29,645 nt of DNA from NCBI GenBank assembly GCA_027459565.1, contig DAIDIA010000134.1, forward strand, positions 1-29,645, written 5' to 3'. The notes below the pieces were generated by a model. It made no database searches and was not told the DNA's origin. It saw only the letters and a program-made list of their open reading frames with translations. This stretch comes from Acidimicrobiaceae bacterium. Its GTDB lineage: Bacteria; Actinomycetota; Acidimicrobiia; Acidimicrobiales; Bog-793. Positions 17,264 through 27,026 of this stretch are shown here, in pieces. Within the stretch, counting starts at the first letter, position 1; each line of letters starts with the position of its first letter. The translations under genes were made by a program, and so were the position numbers.

Positions 17264-17433
17264 TCACCGTTCTCCTTCATCGAGAATTCGCCTGAGACCT
17301 TCAAAGCTTCCCAGCAGCCTCTCGTCTCCCGGTTCCATGCGCAAATGCACGTGTCGGAGGTGGACGGCGATCAGGTCAGCGAGCGCGATTGTCAGCCCGC
17401 GTGCCCCGTTCCGCAGCAATGGCGCATTCGAAA

Positions 17434-17461
17434 CACGGGCTCTGGTGCCGCTTCGCCCGTG
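17434..17461 (-). terminator. Hairpin downstream of the giant gene
   Basis: CACGGGC at 17434-17440 and GCCCGTG at 17455-17461 form a 7-bp perfect GC-rich stem with a 14-nt loop, 38 bases past the stop of the 2412-residue gene. Read on the minus strand it is followed by TTTCG, so it is a plausible but weak intrinsic terminator separating that gene from the aldolase gene. Confidence 0.45.
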
Positions 17462-17498
17462 CCGATGCGCGACCAAGTTCTGCCGCGATGGCCCGTGG

Positions 17499-20400
17499 TC
17501 AGGAGATGCAGGCCGGACCGAACGATACGCCCCACACGCGCGCGGAGCCACAGACCCGAAACGGACTGGTGTCGATGCTCGCGGTGATGCCGACGATGTG
17601 GCCCCAGCCTCCCCATCTCGCATAGAAGAAGCCCACGTCCCAGGTTCTTCCATAGACATCTCCAGATCCGTAACCCGATACCGAGACATAGGGAGACGAA
17701 CTCTGGATCGTGAGCGACATGCGGTATGCGAGCGCGGCGTAGAACTGGGCGAATCCAACATCCAAAGTCCCGGTATCACGGTTGTAGGTGCCCGAGGCAG
17801 GACTGCTCGCCGTCGCGCTGAAGTTCCCGTTGGCGTCGATGTGTACCGAGACTCCGAAGGTGAATCCTGCCCGGTTGATCGACGCGGAGGCGTCGAGGGT
17901 CGCCGCCTTGGCGGCGCTGCACACGGGATTCGAGAACTCCGGTACGCGAATCGTGAAGAAGAAGACTGATACGGTCCGATAGGTCGTGGTGTAGGTCATC
18001 TGGCAGTTCGTGAAGACGACGCTTGCGGAGGTCGTGAGCACCTTGAGATCCAGGTTTGCATTGACACTCAGGTAGAAGCGGTCGGTACCGGTGACGGACA
18101 GCTGACCCGCGATGTTGAGTACCGAGCCGATGTGCGAGTTGATCGTGACGTTCAGCCCTGCATCCTGGGGATAGTTCGAGATGAAGAAGGTGCCGCTCCC
18201 GAGGCTGTATCCACCGAGCTTGAGATTCGCGCCACCGCTCAGTCGGAACAGCGGTGAGCCGTTGTTGGAACTGAAGGTTCCCGAGACATCCACCGTGGAT
18301 CCGAGCGCGGCGAAGGAGCCGGATGCACTGACGGTAACGTTCGCACCCGTCTTGGCGATCGAGGCCCGGACGGATGTGCTGAAGCCGACGAGCGAGAGCG
18401 TGCCGCTTCCAGACAGGGAGAAGTCTCCGTTGCCGCTGAACGATCCCTTGACCTCGATCGCATTGCCGCTCGCGGAACCGAGGAGTTGGATCCGGGTACC
18501 GATCGCCCCCCATGTCGTTCCTCCGGCACGCCCGATGCTGACCGATCCGTTTGCCCGGAACCCCGCGAGGTTGATCGAGACATCATTTGCCGAGAAGAGG
18601 AAGTCGCCGGTTGTCGCAACAACCTGCGTGTTGTTGGGCCCGGTGATCTTCGTGCCCGATGGAGGCGGTCCGTAATAGAGCGTCCCAGTCAGGCTCGCGG
18701 TAAGCACATTGTTGATGTTGATATCGGTGGTCAATCGGAAACCGCTGCTGTTGATGACCGCCGTCGCCCGGGCGAACGTGAATCCACCAACCGAAACTGC
18801 CACATCGGCATTGATGACCAGCGGAATCGCTGGCCCATAGTCAAGGTTGAATATCCCCTTGAGGTTCACCCCATTTGCGCCACCAATGGTGATATTCGCA
18901 TTGATCGCAGCCGTCACCTCGACGAGCTGACCATTGTCGACATTGAGTTTGAACGCGGCATCGACCGTTGATCCAAGGAGATCGATCGACCCCGAGGCGC
19001 CGAACTTCACCGATGGGTTGGCTCCGAGCACAGCGTGCATGTCAACAGTCGCCCTCTTGATGTTCAGCGACGAGCCAAGCACGAGATTGTCCAACGATCC
19101 ATGGAGATCGATTGTCGAGGTGGCACCCGAACGCTGGAATCCACCCGTGACCTTTACCGTCGCTCCGAGGACGTGGATGCCACCGGAAAACGAGATCGCC
19201 AGATTCGTGGAGCTCACCGCGACGGCAATCGAGGTGTGATCGACCACGACTCCGGCCACCTGAAAATCGCCGACGTCAAGTTTCGCGTCCAACTTGAACG
19301 GACTCGTTGCGATGGTTGCCTTCACGGCAACCGATACCCCGAGAATTGCCCCGTCGAAGTTGATCGAGACGCCCGGATCGTAATGGAACTGTCCGACCGT
19401 GCAACCGCTCGGAGCGACCTCCAGCTGGAACTGCTTTGCCGTCAGCGCTCCCGATCCAATGCTCAGGACGTTCGCTCCGGAGTTCGACGGATCGTCGACC
19501 TGGATCCCGAAGCAGGGGTTGGCAAGGGAGATGTTGGCGACAAGCGTCGTCTTGACGTTCGACGGCATACCCAGGGGATCGCGGATCGCAGAGGGCAGGA
19601 TCGCCGTCGCACCAAAGCCAATCGCCGGCGTGAGGGTTGCAATGTTGAGCTGGAACGAAAGTGCGAGGTCGGAGAGGGTCAGGCCGTCAACGCCGAAGGC
19701 ATTCTGCCAGCCGCTCTTGCTCGACAACGTGAACGATCCGGCGATGGTCGTCGACGCCGCGAAATAGCTGACGGAGATACCGAGCTTGAGGGGATCTGCC
19801 GCCGTGACTCCCGGCGCGACCATCGCCGCAGTTCCTCCGAGAGCGATCGAGAAATCCGCGCCCTTGTGTTCGATATTGAAGAACACGCTGTCAAGTCGGA
19901 TACTTGTCGCCGTGGTGCTGGAGCCGTAGAGGTACCAGTCCGGCGAGGCGCTGAGGGACATCTTCAGGGCAAACTCGCCAGAGGAGAGATTAAGCATCCC
20001 CGTTGCGCGACCCTTGGCGTCACTAGAGAGCTTGAAGAGCTGCTTGAACCAATCCGGAGCGGCGTAGGACCCGGAGATCTCGAATGCGTTTGCCGGGAGT
20101 GGAATCGACGTCTTGATCTTTGTGACCGGATCCACGACATTGAGCGAGGTCGCGAACGACGCCCATCCGATGACGGTGTCGGTGAGCGTTGTGCCGTTCC
20201 CTCCCGCGCCCGGCAGGCTGTAGCTGCCCAGATTTGCGGCAATGACCCAACCCTGGGGTGACCACGAGGCGATCACCGTCGGGAGCGAGCCGATCTTCGG
20301 AATCGTGACTGAACCCTGCACCGACACCGACAGACCCGCGGGATCCTGCGTCTCGATCAACGGCGTGGCGGTCCCGGTCGGGACCGCGAGTCCGCGGTTG

Positions 20401-23400
20401 ATCTCGATCTTCGCCTGGTCTATCGATATCCCCGCGCCGAGCGACAGCGAACTCGTCAGTGACGCTTCGATGCTGAATGCCCCGGTCGGTAGTGCGAGCA
20501 CCCCAGCGACGTGCGCCTGCGCCGTACCGAGGACGGGAAGGTTCAGCGAGGCATCTGCGCTGACCTTCAGGAACAGTGAGGCAGAGGTCGGACACGGTGC
20601 TCCGCTGTCGGGGCAGACGTTGCTCAGTGACAAGAGCATGTTCGAGAGCGTTATCCCCGCCTTGGGCGTCCAGCTGGCCTGTGGGTTCAGCACGAGGGAG
20701 AACTCGTAGACACCATTGACCGCGGAGATCGAACCGCTTGCGTCAGAGGGGGAGATCGTCAGGCCCGTGATCGGCGTCCATGTCGATGACCCGGTACCGG
20801 TCGCCTTCAGTGACCAGTTCTTGGGATCGCTGTAGCTCAGATCGACGGCAAATCCGAAGTTCGTGGATCCCGAGGTCAGCGAGACGAGGCCCGAACCGGA
20901 GAGTCCGAGCGACGTCGCAGTGGGGTTAATCGTCACCGACAGTGAATCGAGACTCAAACCATCGACGATCTTCAAAGGGCTCGCGAGACTGCCCTTGATG
21001 CTCACTGCGATCGGGGCTCCGACGGTCGTGCGTGCGATGGATCCGGAGAGATTGATCGCGCTTCCCTGCAGCTGCACAAAGTCAGTCGCCGAAGCTGCGA
21101 CGGAGAACGTTCCGTCCGACGAGACCGTGCCCGAAAGGGTGGCCGTCGGGCGCGGGGAGTTCGGACTCGCATCACGCGCCGGACCGGTCGCGTCCGCAGA
21201 GAGACTGATGTTGAATGAACTGGCGCTCGCGACGAAATCGAGCTTGGTGCTGCTTGTCCATTGCGCGGGAAGCGGGATGAACGCGAATCCGCTGGCGACC
21301 ACGGATCCCGAGACGGACAATCCATCCGTCGCGTTGTAACCAAACACAATCCCCGAGGTGCTGGGATCGGGAGCGAGAGAGAAGGTGGGGGCATGCCAGT
21401 CGCTTGGACCAGAGATCGTTCCCGCGGAGAACTGGACGCCATCGACCCCGATCGTTCCGGCTACGCCACTTGCCTCGATCAGCGAGCCGATCCTGAACGA
21501 AGAGTTCGAAAACGAGACCTTGGTGTCCGACGCGCAGCCGCTTCCGCTCAATGAGATGTTTGCCAGAGAGAGCTCGATCCCCGAGTAGCTCTTCGTGAAA
21601 CTGGTCCCCGATGCCGCGTCACTGACCAGACTGCAAAACAGGGTCGGGAGACCGGTGGTCGCCCGCGGCGACGAAAGGACCCGTGACGAGCGGAGGCCCG
21701 CCGCGCTCGCTGATCGCGCAGATACAAGCGAGACCAGGCGGATCACCCGCGATCGCGGCGAGGGATCTGGAGTCAATGGCGCGTCAGTCGTTACGGAGCT
21801 GGTTGCCTTTGAGACAACGGTGATCCTGGCGTCCGGGTTCGGCAGCTGCACGCGCTCGGAGCTTGGTCCCGCGCTCCGTGGCTTTGGCGGATGTGGGCGC
21901 TCGATCGCGAAGCCCCGCGACGCCGGCGTCGGTGGAATCACGGAGATGCTCGCGAATGTGCTTGCGGAGCTGCTTCCGTCACTCACGGAGAGCTGGAAGA
22001 CGAGCGAGGTCATCGACGTGACCGCGGGAGCGACAAAGACGACGTCGGCCGTCGTCGGGTGGATCGTTCCCGCAGGTTCATTCACCCAATCCACGGTCGG
22101 AGTTACGCCTTTGCACCTGTTGGGGAGTGCTGCGACGTCGGCGGGCGTCGTGCAGCGCTGAGTCCACCGATAACTCAAGCCGAGTCCATTGCCACCGCTA
22201 CCGTCACCCTCGAGTGTCACATTCGTGCGCTTGATCGGCTGCGCAAGACTGGTCAATGGCACATCGTCAAAGACAACGGTGTCTGGAGCCTTGATCCGCG
22301 CGTGAATCGATCTGCGCACGATCACGGTCATTGCGTCCCTGTTCGCCACCCTTGACTTTGCGATCCCCGACGAGACGAGAACGGAGAGGGTGAACGATCG
22401 ATTCGAGTCCGAGGACGGAACCGTGGCGCGCACACCAATCGGCGCCAGATGTTGTGATGCTCCGAGCGCGACGCTTGAGGAACACGCGATATTTGTCCGA
22501 ACACGGTTGAGGCTCCCGCATCGCCACCCTCTTGCTCTGGCACTGGCTGCACCCGTGCCACGCGGCAGGGTGATCAATACGCCGACGCCTGCTGGAGTCC
22601 GCTGGTTGCCGCGGTTCACCACGAGAACGTTCCATCTTCCGGTCCCGCCTGCACTTGGAAGTTGCGCGGACGAGAGCGTGGCAACGAGATCGGCTGTCCT
22701 ACGGACAACCGAGGCATACACCCCAGTCGAGGTGAGCGGAGGGGCATCGGCGCCAGCGAGTCGCGAGGTCACCGCCCAGTTGGCGACCTCGGTCGTTGGC
22801 CGGTTCGCACGCAGCCGGATGGTCGGCCCCTCGAGGACGGCGCTTACCGCGAGGCCGCTCGAAAGCTCGATGGTGCATGCGATACTCGGCGCTTGCGCGC
22901 GCGCAACCGAGCACTGTTCACCGCTCGGAGTCTTTATCGACACAATGACAACACCATCCGAAAGATGCTGACTCAACTCGACCGTCTTGCGCGGCGCGAT
23001 CGCGGCACCACCGGCATTGGTGATGTCCAGTCGTTCGGTGATCGTCGAGCCGACCGGGAGCGATGCTGGAGCACCGTCGGTCACCGGGGCGAGCTTGGCG
23101 CCTCCCACCGCCTCCGACAACGAGACCGTCGGAAATCCAACGTTGTCTGTCAAGACGAAGAGGCGCACGACCGTCGGTGAGGGTGTGATGCCGGCGGTCG
23201 CATTCTCAGAATTTGCCTGGAGGTCGAGTACCGCGGCGCCTGGCTTTGCCGACGGCGACGCCTCGACGTTCAGCACCAGAAGCGATGATCCGCCGCGATC
23301 GATCTGGAGTTCGCCGACAGGAGAGCAACTGAACACACCGGTGAGGACCTTGCAGGTCCACGGGACCTCAGACCCCGCGGTCGCGCTGTCCGAGAGTAGC

Positions 23401-24737
23401 TGGGTGCCTGCACCTGCTCCCTTGAGGGTCATGCCCGGCGGAAGCGAACCACTTACGGCAATCACACCCTTGGTCGCCACCGCGCCGATGTTGGCGACCT
23501 TGACATCGATCGCGGTCGAGCCACCGGGAACGAGCTGATCGATGCCGCCCGCTGCGGCTGCCTCGAGCATCAGATCGGAGCCCTCGCTTGGAACCACGCC
23601 GACCTGGTTCTCGTAGCTCTGGCTGAGCCGGCCGAGCCCGGCTCCGGTGATGCCGATCTTCCAAGACATGAGTGATGGTGCCGATCCCGGAGCCAGATTG
23701 AGCTTTCCTATTGCTACGGGATCGGTCCGATACTCGAGAACAAGTGGTGAGGTCAATACCCCGACGCCAAGGGTGGATGCATCGTAGGTGCACGTCGGAG
23801 CGGTATTCGGAGAACCCGTGCAGGTCCATCCCGTACTCGAGGTCTTCCAGTCGCCGAGGATCGATTGTGGCAGCAGATTCGAAAGTTCCAAGGTCGACTG
23901 GCTCGCGGTCGCCTGGGCCGCACCGGAGCCGACATTCAAGATCTGGATCGACTCGGACGCCGTCTGTCCCGCACCGACGGTGGCCGAACCCGAGATCTCG
24001 GGAAAGAAGTTCGGTGCCGCCGGTCCCGTCATGATCAGCTCATTCGCGCTTGACGAGAGGTCGGTCGTGGAGTTGTTTCCCGGTGCGTCCAGGCTGACCG
24101 TGAGCGTCTTGAGAACACCGGCAGAGGTCGTCGGCAGGTCGTTTCGGACGTGCAGCACCACGAACGCGGTCAGAGCGGACCGGCCCGCGAAGGTGGCCGG
24201 GGTCACGGAACCGTCTGGCGCCGTGGAACCAAATTGACAGCTCACCGATTCCGATCCGGAGTGGCTCACGGGAGCCGCGCACTGCCACGAGGCTCCCGAC
24301 TCGCCTGGCGGAGCACCGGGAACACCGGCGAGCGTCCCCCCCGAGAGATTGGTCACCGAGCCAAACGACATCCCGGAGGGAATCGCGAAGGTGATCGTCG
24401 TCGTCGAGCCCGCGGGAGTGGCTTCGCTGCCGGAGTTCGACACGGTCACGAAGTAACCGGCGTCGCCCCCGGGCACCGAGGCGGCAGCCGCGGCACGCAG
24501 ATAGACGATCAGATCGCGACCCGGCAGCGCGGACGCGCCATCACCAAGTGACGTGATCGCCGACGGGATGCCGTTCGAGGTTGCCGCACGCTGGAGTTGA
24601 GAGGCTCCACCGGTACCGCCGTTGCTGCTCGCCCCTGCGGGAGGGATGAGGTACTGCAGGGATCCGGAGAGTAAGAGACCGGGAAAGACAACTCCGAACG
24701 CCATCGCACGAAGACGGCGCCTGCCCCCCATGCGCAT
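17499..24737 (-). CDS. Giant exported beta-rich repetitive protein, 2412 residues
   Basis: Not recognised as a known protein. The ATG at 24737 follows GGGGAGAGGGC, and the product begins with a signal peptide (RRRLRAMAFGVVFPGLLLSG, then PPAGASS). Residues about 60-800 carry DUF11/CARDB-like beta modules, for example VKVANIGAVATKG and SGSLPPGMTLKG. Residues about 820-935 form a PKD/REJ-like domain (LSYRWTQRC, LVFQLSVSDG). A Pro/Arg/Ser-rich linker runs about 936-1033. Residues about 1034-2250 are a long run of amphipathic beta units rich in Gly, Ser, Ala and Val (LLGSTVDAAFKLNV, ALGSTVDVSGTFSS, VLGSSLNIKRATVDM). Sparse cysteines, and pairs near the end (VCGSARVWG, FGPACIS), suit an extracellular protein. 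No sortase motif or C-terminal helix is seen. A cell-surface or secreted structural role is inferred only. Confidence 0.85.
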   Translation of the reverse strand: MRMGGRRRLRAMAFGVVFPGLLLSGSLQYLIPPAGASSNGGTGGASQLQRAATSNGIPSAITSLGDGASALPGRDLIVYLRAAAAASVPGGDAGYFVTVSNSGSEATPAGSTTTITFAIPSGMSFGSVTNLSGGTLAGVPGAPPGESGASWQCAAPVSHSGSESVSCQFGSTAPDGSVTPATFAGRSALTAFVVLHVRNDLPTTSAGVLKTLTVSLDAPGNNSTTDLSSSANELIMTGPAAPNFFPEISGSATVGAGQTASESIQILNVGSGAAQATASQSTLELSNLLPQSILGDWKTSSTGWTCTGSPNTAPTCTYDASTLGVGVLTSPLVLEYRTDPVAIGKLNLAPGSAPSLMSWKIGITGAGLGRLSQSYENQVGVVPSEGSDLMLEAAAAGGIDQLVPGGSTAIDVKVANIGAVATKGVIAVSGSLPPGMTLKGAGAGTQLLSDSATAGSEVPWTCKVLTGVFSCSPVGELQIDRGGSSLLVLNVEASPSAKPGAAVLDLQANSENATAGITPSPTVVRLFVLTDNVGFPTVSLSEAVGGAKLAPVTDGAPASLPVGSTITERLDITNAGGAAIAPRKTVELSQHLSDGVVIVSIKTPSGEQCSVARAQAPSIACTIELSSGLAVSAVLEGPTIRLRANRPTTEVANWAVTSRLAGADAPPLTSTGVYASVVRRTADLVATLSSAQLPSAGGTGRWNVLVVNRGNQRTPAGVGVLITLPRGTGAASARARGWRCGSLNRVRTNIACSSSVALGASQHLAPIGVRATVPSSDSNRSFTLSVLVSSGIAKSRVANRDAMTVIVRRSIHARIKAPDTVVFDDVPLTSLAQPIKRTNVTLEGDGSGGNGLGLSYRWTQRCTTPADVAALPNRCKGVTPTVDWVNEPAGTIHPTTADVVFVAPAVTSMTSLVFQLSVSDGSSSASTFASISVIPPTPASRGFAIERPHPPKPRSAGPSSERVQLPNPDARITVVSKATSSVTTDAPLTPDPSPRSRVIRLVSLVSARSASAAGLRSSRVLSSPRATTGLPTLFCSLVSDAASGTSFTKSYSGIELSLANISLSGSGCASDTKVSFSNSSFRIGSLIEASGVAGTIGVDGVQFSAGTISGPSDWHAPTFSLAPDPSTSGIVFGYNATDGLSVSGSVVASGFAFIPLPAQWTSSTKLDFVASASSFNISLSADATGPARDASPNSPRPTATLSGTVSSDGTFSVAASATDFVQLQGSAINLSGSIARTTVGAPIAVSIKGSLASPLKIVDGLSLDSLSVTINPTATSLGLSGSGLVSLTSGSTNFGFAVDLSYSDPKNWSLKATGTGSSTWTPITGLTISPSDASGSISAVNGVYEFSLVLNPQASWTPKAGITLSNMLLSLSNVCPDSGAPCPTSASLFLKVSADASLNLPVLGTAQAHVAGVLALPTGAFSIEASLTSSLSLGAGISIDQAKIEINRGLAVPTGTATPLIETQDPAGLSVSVQGSVTIPKIGSLPTVIASWSPQGWVIAANLGSYSLPGAGGNGTTLTDTVIGWASFATSLNVVDPVTKIKTSIPLPANAFEISGSYAAPDWFKQLFKLSSDAKGRATGMLNLSSGEFALKMSLSASPDWYLYGSSTTATSIRLDSVFFNIEHKGADFSIALGGTAAMVAPGVTAADPLKLGISVSYFAASTTIAGSFTLSSKSGWQNAFGVDGLTLSDLALSFQLNIATLTPAIGFGATAILPSAIRDPLGMPSNVKTTLVANISLANPCFGIQVDDPSNSGANVLSIGSGALTAKQFQLEVAPSGCTVGQFHYDPGVSINFDGAILGVSVAVKATIATSPFKLDAKLDVGDFQVAGVVVDHTSIAVAVSSTNLAISFSGGIHVLGATVKVTGGFQRSGATSTIDLHGSLDNLVLGSSLNIKRATVDMHAVLGANPSVKFGASGSIDLLGSTVDAAFKLNVDNGQLVEVTAAINANITIGGANGVNLKGIFNLDYGPAIPLVINADVAVSVGGFTFARATAVINSSGFRLTTDININNVLTASLTGTLYYGPPPSGTKITGPNNTQVVATTGDFLFSANDVSINLAGFRANGSVSIGRAGGTTWGAIGTRIQLLGSASGNAIEVKGSFSGNGDFSLSGSGTLSLVGFSTSVRASIAKTGANVTVSASGSFAALGSTVDVSGTFSSNNGSPLFRLSGGANLKLGGYSLGSGTFFISNYPQDAGLNVTINSHIGSVLNIAGQLSVTGTDRFYLSVNANLDLKVLTTSASVVFTNCQMTYTTTYRTVSVFFFTIRVPEFSNPVCSAAKAATLDASASINRAGFTFGVSVHIDANGNFSATASSPASGTYNRDTGTLDVGFAQFYAALAYRMSLTIQSSSPYVSVSGYGSGDVYGRTWDVGFFYARWGGWGHIVGITASIDTSPFRVCGSARVWGVSFGPACIS

Positions 24738-24770
24738 GCCCTCTCCCCTCTGGCACCGTCACGCGATCAC

Positions 24771-24791
24771 CACACCGAACTTCCCGGTGTG
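24771..24791 (-). promoter_or_regulatory. Hairpin or dyad in the leader of the giant gene
   Basis: CACACCG at 24771-24777 and CGGTGTG at 24785-24791 form a 7-bp perfect inverted repeat with a 7-nt loop, 33 bases upstream of the start codon of the giant gene. It could be an mRNA hairpin affecting translation or stability, or a protein-binding dyad. There is no T run after it that would make it a terminator in either direction. Confidence 0.4.
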
Positions 24792-25113
24792 CCCACGCTG
24801 AAACAATTGGCAACACTCTAGGCCAGCGCCCTCTCGCAGAGCCAGAGGAAAGGTGCGCCGTTCAATCGCGTATCGGCGCCACAGAGATCGCGAAATATCC
24901 GACCTGCGACGAAGTCGCCAGAACGCGCCACAGACGAATATTTGGCAATCGCCAGAACCGCTACCGTCGAGAGCCACGAGGGTTTGACGGGCGAGGACCT
25001 TCCCTATCGAATAACGAGCACCAGGACACCGGGATCACGCGCAACCCAGTTGTCGCGTTCGGAGGCGCATTTTGACCCTCGCCGATCGAATGGACTTGTG
25101 CTAAACAGACCGC
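24792..25113. promoter_or_regulatory. Divergent promoter region, giant gene and membrane protein
   Basis: No gene is seen between the giant gene and the DUF4239-type gene. On the plus strand TTGACG at 24984-24989 is followed by TATCGAATAA from 25005, and TTGACC at 25072-25077 is followed at long spacing by TGTGCTAAAC with GCTAAA at 25100-25105. If the latter is the -10, transcription would start almost on the GTG at 25114, giving a leaderless message; that would explain why no ribosome binding site precedes it. These are by-eye matches. Confidence 0.35.
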
Positions 25114-25899
25114 GTGCTCGCAAGCGATCTCACCATCGCCTTACTCATCCACCTGCAGGCATGGGAGATCCTGCTGCTCTCCGTTGGTGTCTGCATCGGC
25201 ATCGGCGGTCTCTTACTCACCCGCCGGCTATTCCCCCACCTCTCCGCCGGCGAGAACAACGTGGTTGCAACGGTGATGGCGACGGCGGTGGCGACGATAT
25301 TCGCGGTACTCGCCGGTTTTGTCGTGGTGACGTTGTACACAACATCGGAGAGCGCGACCCAGGCGACGCATCAGGAGACGGGCGCACTGCTCGACGTGTA
25401 CCGCGAGAGCACGGCAATGTCGTTTGAACTCGCCACCACGATCCAGGCGGACGTGCTGAGCTACTCGAAACTGGTCGCCGCCGATGAGTTTCCGGCGATG
25501 GCGAGAGGGGGATCAAGTCGCCAGGCCGAAGACGCCGCGTCACAGATCTTCACTGACCTGGCGGCTTTCCAGCCAACAACCCAGGCACAGTCGGATCTGA
25601 TGCAAGAGGCGCTCTCGCAATATGACACATTCCTTCAGGCGCGACGCACCCGACTCGCCCTTGCGGAGAGTTCGCTTCCCGGCATGCTCTGGCTCTCGAT
25701 CATCGCCTCGGCAGGCTTGACGATTGCCTTCTCCTGGTTCTTCGGCCAAGACCGCCTCCGCGCCCAGCTCTTCATGACCGGGGGGGTTGCCGCACTCGTT
25801 GGCATCATGCTCTTCTTGATCGTTGTCTTGAACCATCCGTTTACCGGCGATTACAGCGTCTCTTCGCTTCCCTTTACCGAAATATTGAGAAGTGGTTGA
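25114..25899 (+). CDS. DUF4239-type integral membrane protein
   Basis: A 261-residue membrane protein with four hydrophobic segments at about 12-35, 50-73, 190-209 and 217-239. The long central part, 75-185, is polar and helical, with many Ala, Gln, Glu and Ser, and ends in the basic QARRTRLALAESSLPGMLW. The closing LNHPFTGDYSVSS resembles the conserved LDxPFxG element of DUF4239 (bestrophin-like) proteins, on which the assignment rests; the function of that family is not established. The start is the GTG at 25114, with no ribosome binding site, possibly leaderless. The stop overlaps the start of the lipoprotein gene as TGATG, so the two are made together. Confidence 0.78.
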   Translation: MLASDLTIALLIHLQAWEILLLSVGVCIGIGGLLLTRRLFPHLSAGENNVVATVMATAVATIFAVLAGFVVVTLYTTSESATQATHQETGALLDVYRESTAMSFELATTIQADVLSYSKLVAADEFPAMARGGSSRQAEDAASQIFTDLAAFQPTTQAQSDLMQEALSQYDTFLQARRTRLALAESSLPGMLWLSIIASAGLTIAFSWFFGQDRLRAQLFMTGGVAALVGIMLFLIVVLNHPFTGDYSVSSLPFTEILRSG

Positions 25900-27026
25900 T
25901 GATCGGGCTCTGGAGACGCATCGCAACAGGCGCAGGTCTCATCGCGATTTCGCTGATCGCGACGTCTTGTGGGACAACGAACGTGGGGATCGCGCGCAGC
26001 GTGAACCCGGTGCCAAAGATCGGCGTGGTGCTCAGCCTCACCGGCGTCGATGCTCCTATAGGGATCGCCCAGCGAATGGCGATCGAACTCGCCCAACACC
26101 AGTTTGCCCACATCGCAGGGGCACGCTTTCAGCCGATCTTCATCGATGAGGCCAGCGGTCCCGCAGGCGTCGCGGACCTGCTCGCGAAGGGCGTCTCCGC
26201 GATCATCGGTCCGACACACTCCTCCTTTGCCACCGCGATCTACAGCGAGGTCGACATCGCCCAGACGCCGATGATCGGGATCTCGCTGAGTGTTCCCGGA
26301 CTCACAGCCTTTCGTCCCTTGCTTTGGCGCGTGTCGATTGCGAGCGACCGGACCATCCCACCCGCAGTCACCGCGGCAGCTCGCGCGACGGGAGCAACGA
26401 CCGCCTACATCGTCTACACCAGCAACAACCTCTTCACCGTTGCCGAGAACGAGATCTTTGCGTATTCACTCGCTCAGGACGCTGTCAACGTCATCGGCTC
26501 GTCGAGCTTCCTGAGCGGTCAGACCAACCTCTCAGCGATCATTGCCAACATCAAGGCCGCGGCACCCGGCCTCATCTGCGTTGCGGCCGAATCGACGGAC
26601 GCGCCAAGGATTCTTCAACTGCTGAGAGCGAACGGATTGGACCAGGCGGTCGTCGGCGGCGATGGATTCAACTCCTCAGCCATCCTCGATCACCCTGGCC
26701 CTGCGGCAAACAACGTCTACGTAGGGGGCGCATGGGATTCGGTCGACCCCTCACCCATGAGTCGCGCGTTCGTCTCGGACTTTCGACGAGCCTATGGCTC
26801 GACCCCCGATTCGTTTGCCGCGCAGGCTTACGCCGGCATACAGGTCCTGCTCGATGCGATACGAATCGGGGGACCGACGCGCGCCGGTATCCAGACGGGA
26901 CTTGGCAAGATCAACCGAGTCCCGACAGTCCTTGGACCTTTCAGCTTTGATATCAGTCGCGATGCGGTGTATGCCCCAGTGATCAACAAGATTGAGAACG
27001 GTCACTTCGTCCGAATCTCGAAATAG
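25899..27026 (+). CDS. Periplasmic-binding-type lipoprotein, LivK-like
   Basis: A 375-residue exported lipoprotein of the branched-chain amino acid binding (Peripla_BP_6) fold. I use the ATG at 25899; a TTG one codon earlier is possible. The signal has MIGLWRR, a hydrophobic core and the lipobox IATSC with acylated C24. The mature part starts a typical first strand PKIGVVLSLTGVDAPIG, then ELAQHQF, FIDEASGPAGVADLLAKGVSAIIGPTHSS, WRVSIASDRTIPPAV, AYIVYTSNNLF, LICVAAESTDAPRILQLLRANG, and YAGIQVLLDAIR near the end. It should bind a small ligand outside the membrane. It is an orphan here: no ABC permease or ATPase lies nearby, and its partner is the overlapping DUF4239-type gene. The ligand is unknown. 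Confidence 0.85.
   Translation: MIGLWRRIATGAGLIAISLIATSCGTTNVGIARSVNPVPKIGVVLSLTGVDAPIGIAQRMAIELAQHQFAHIAGARFQPIFIDEASGPAGVADLLAKGVSAIIGPTHSSFATAIYSEVDIAQTPMIGISLSVPGLTAFRPLLWRVSIASDRTIPPAVTAAARATGATTAYIVYTSNNLFTVAENEIFAYSLAQDAVNVIGSSSFLSGQTNLSAIIANIKAAAPGLICVAAESTDAPRILQLLRANGLDQAVVGGDGFNSSAILDHPGPAANNVYVGGAWDSVDPSPMSRAFVSDFRRAYGSTPDSFAAQAYAGIQVLLDAIRIGGPTRAGIQTGLGKINRVPTVLGPFSFDISRDAVYAPVINKIENGHFVRISK

Noticed and set aside
17264..17498. A minus-strand frame whose TGA directly touches the ATG of the aldolase gene
   Set aside because: No start codon with a binding site, and it would overlap the terminator hairpin of the giant gene; the TGA-ATG contact is probably chance.
19035..20261. A 408-residue open frame on the plus strand inside the giant gene
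   Set aside because: Its product is an Arg/Asp-rich low-complexity shadow with no ribosome binding site, while the minus frame is continuous for 2412 residues with a signal peptide.
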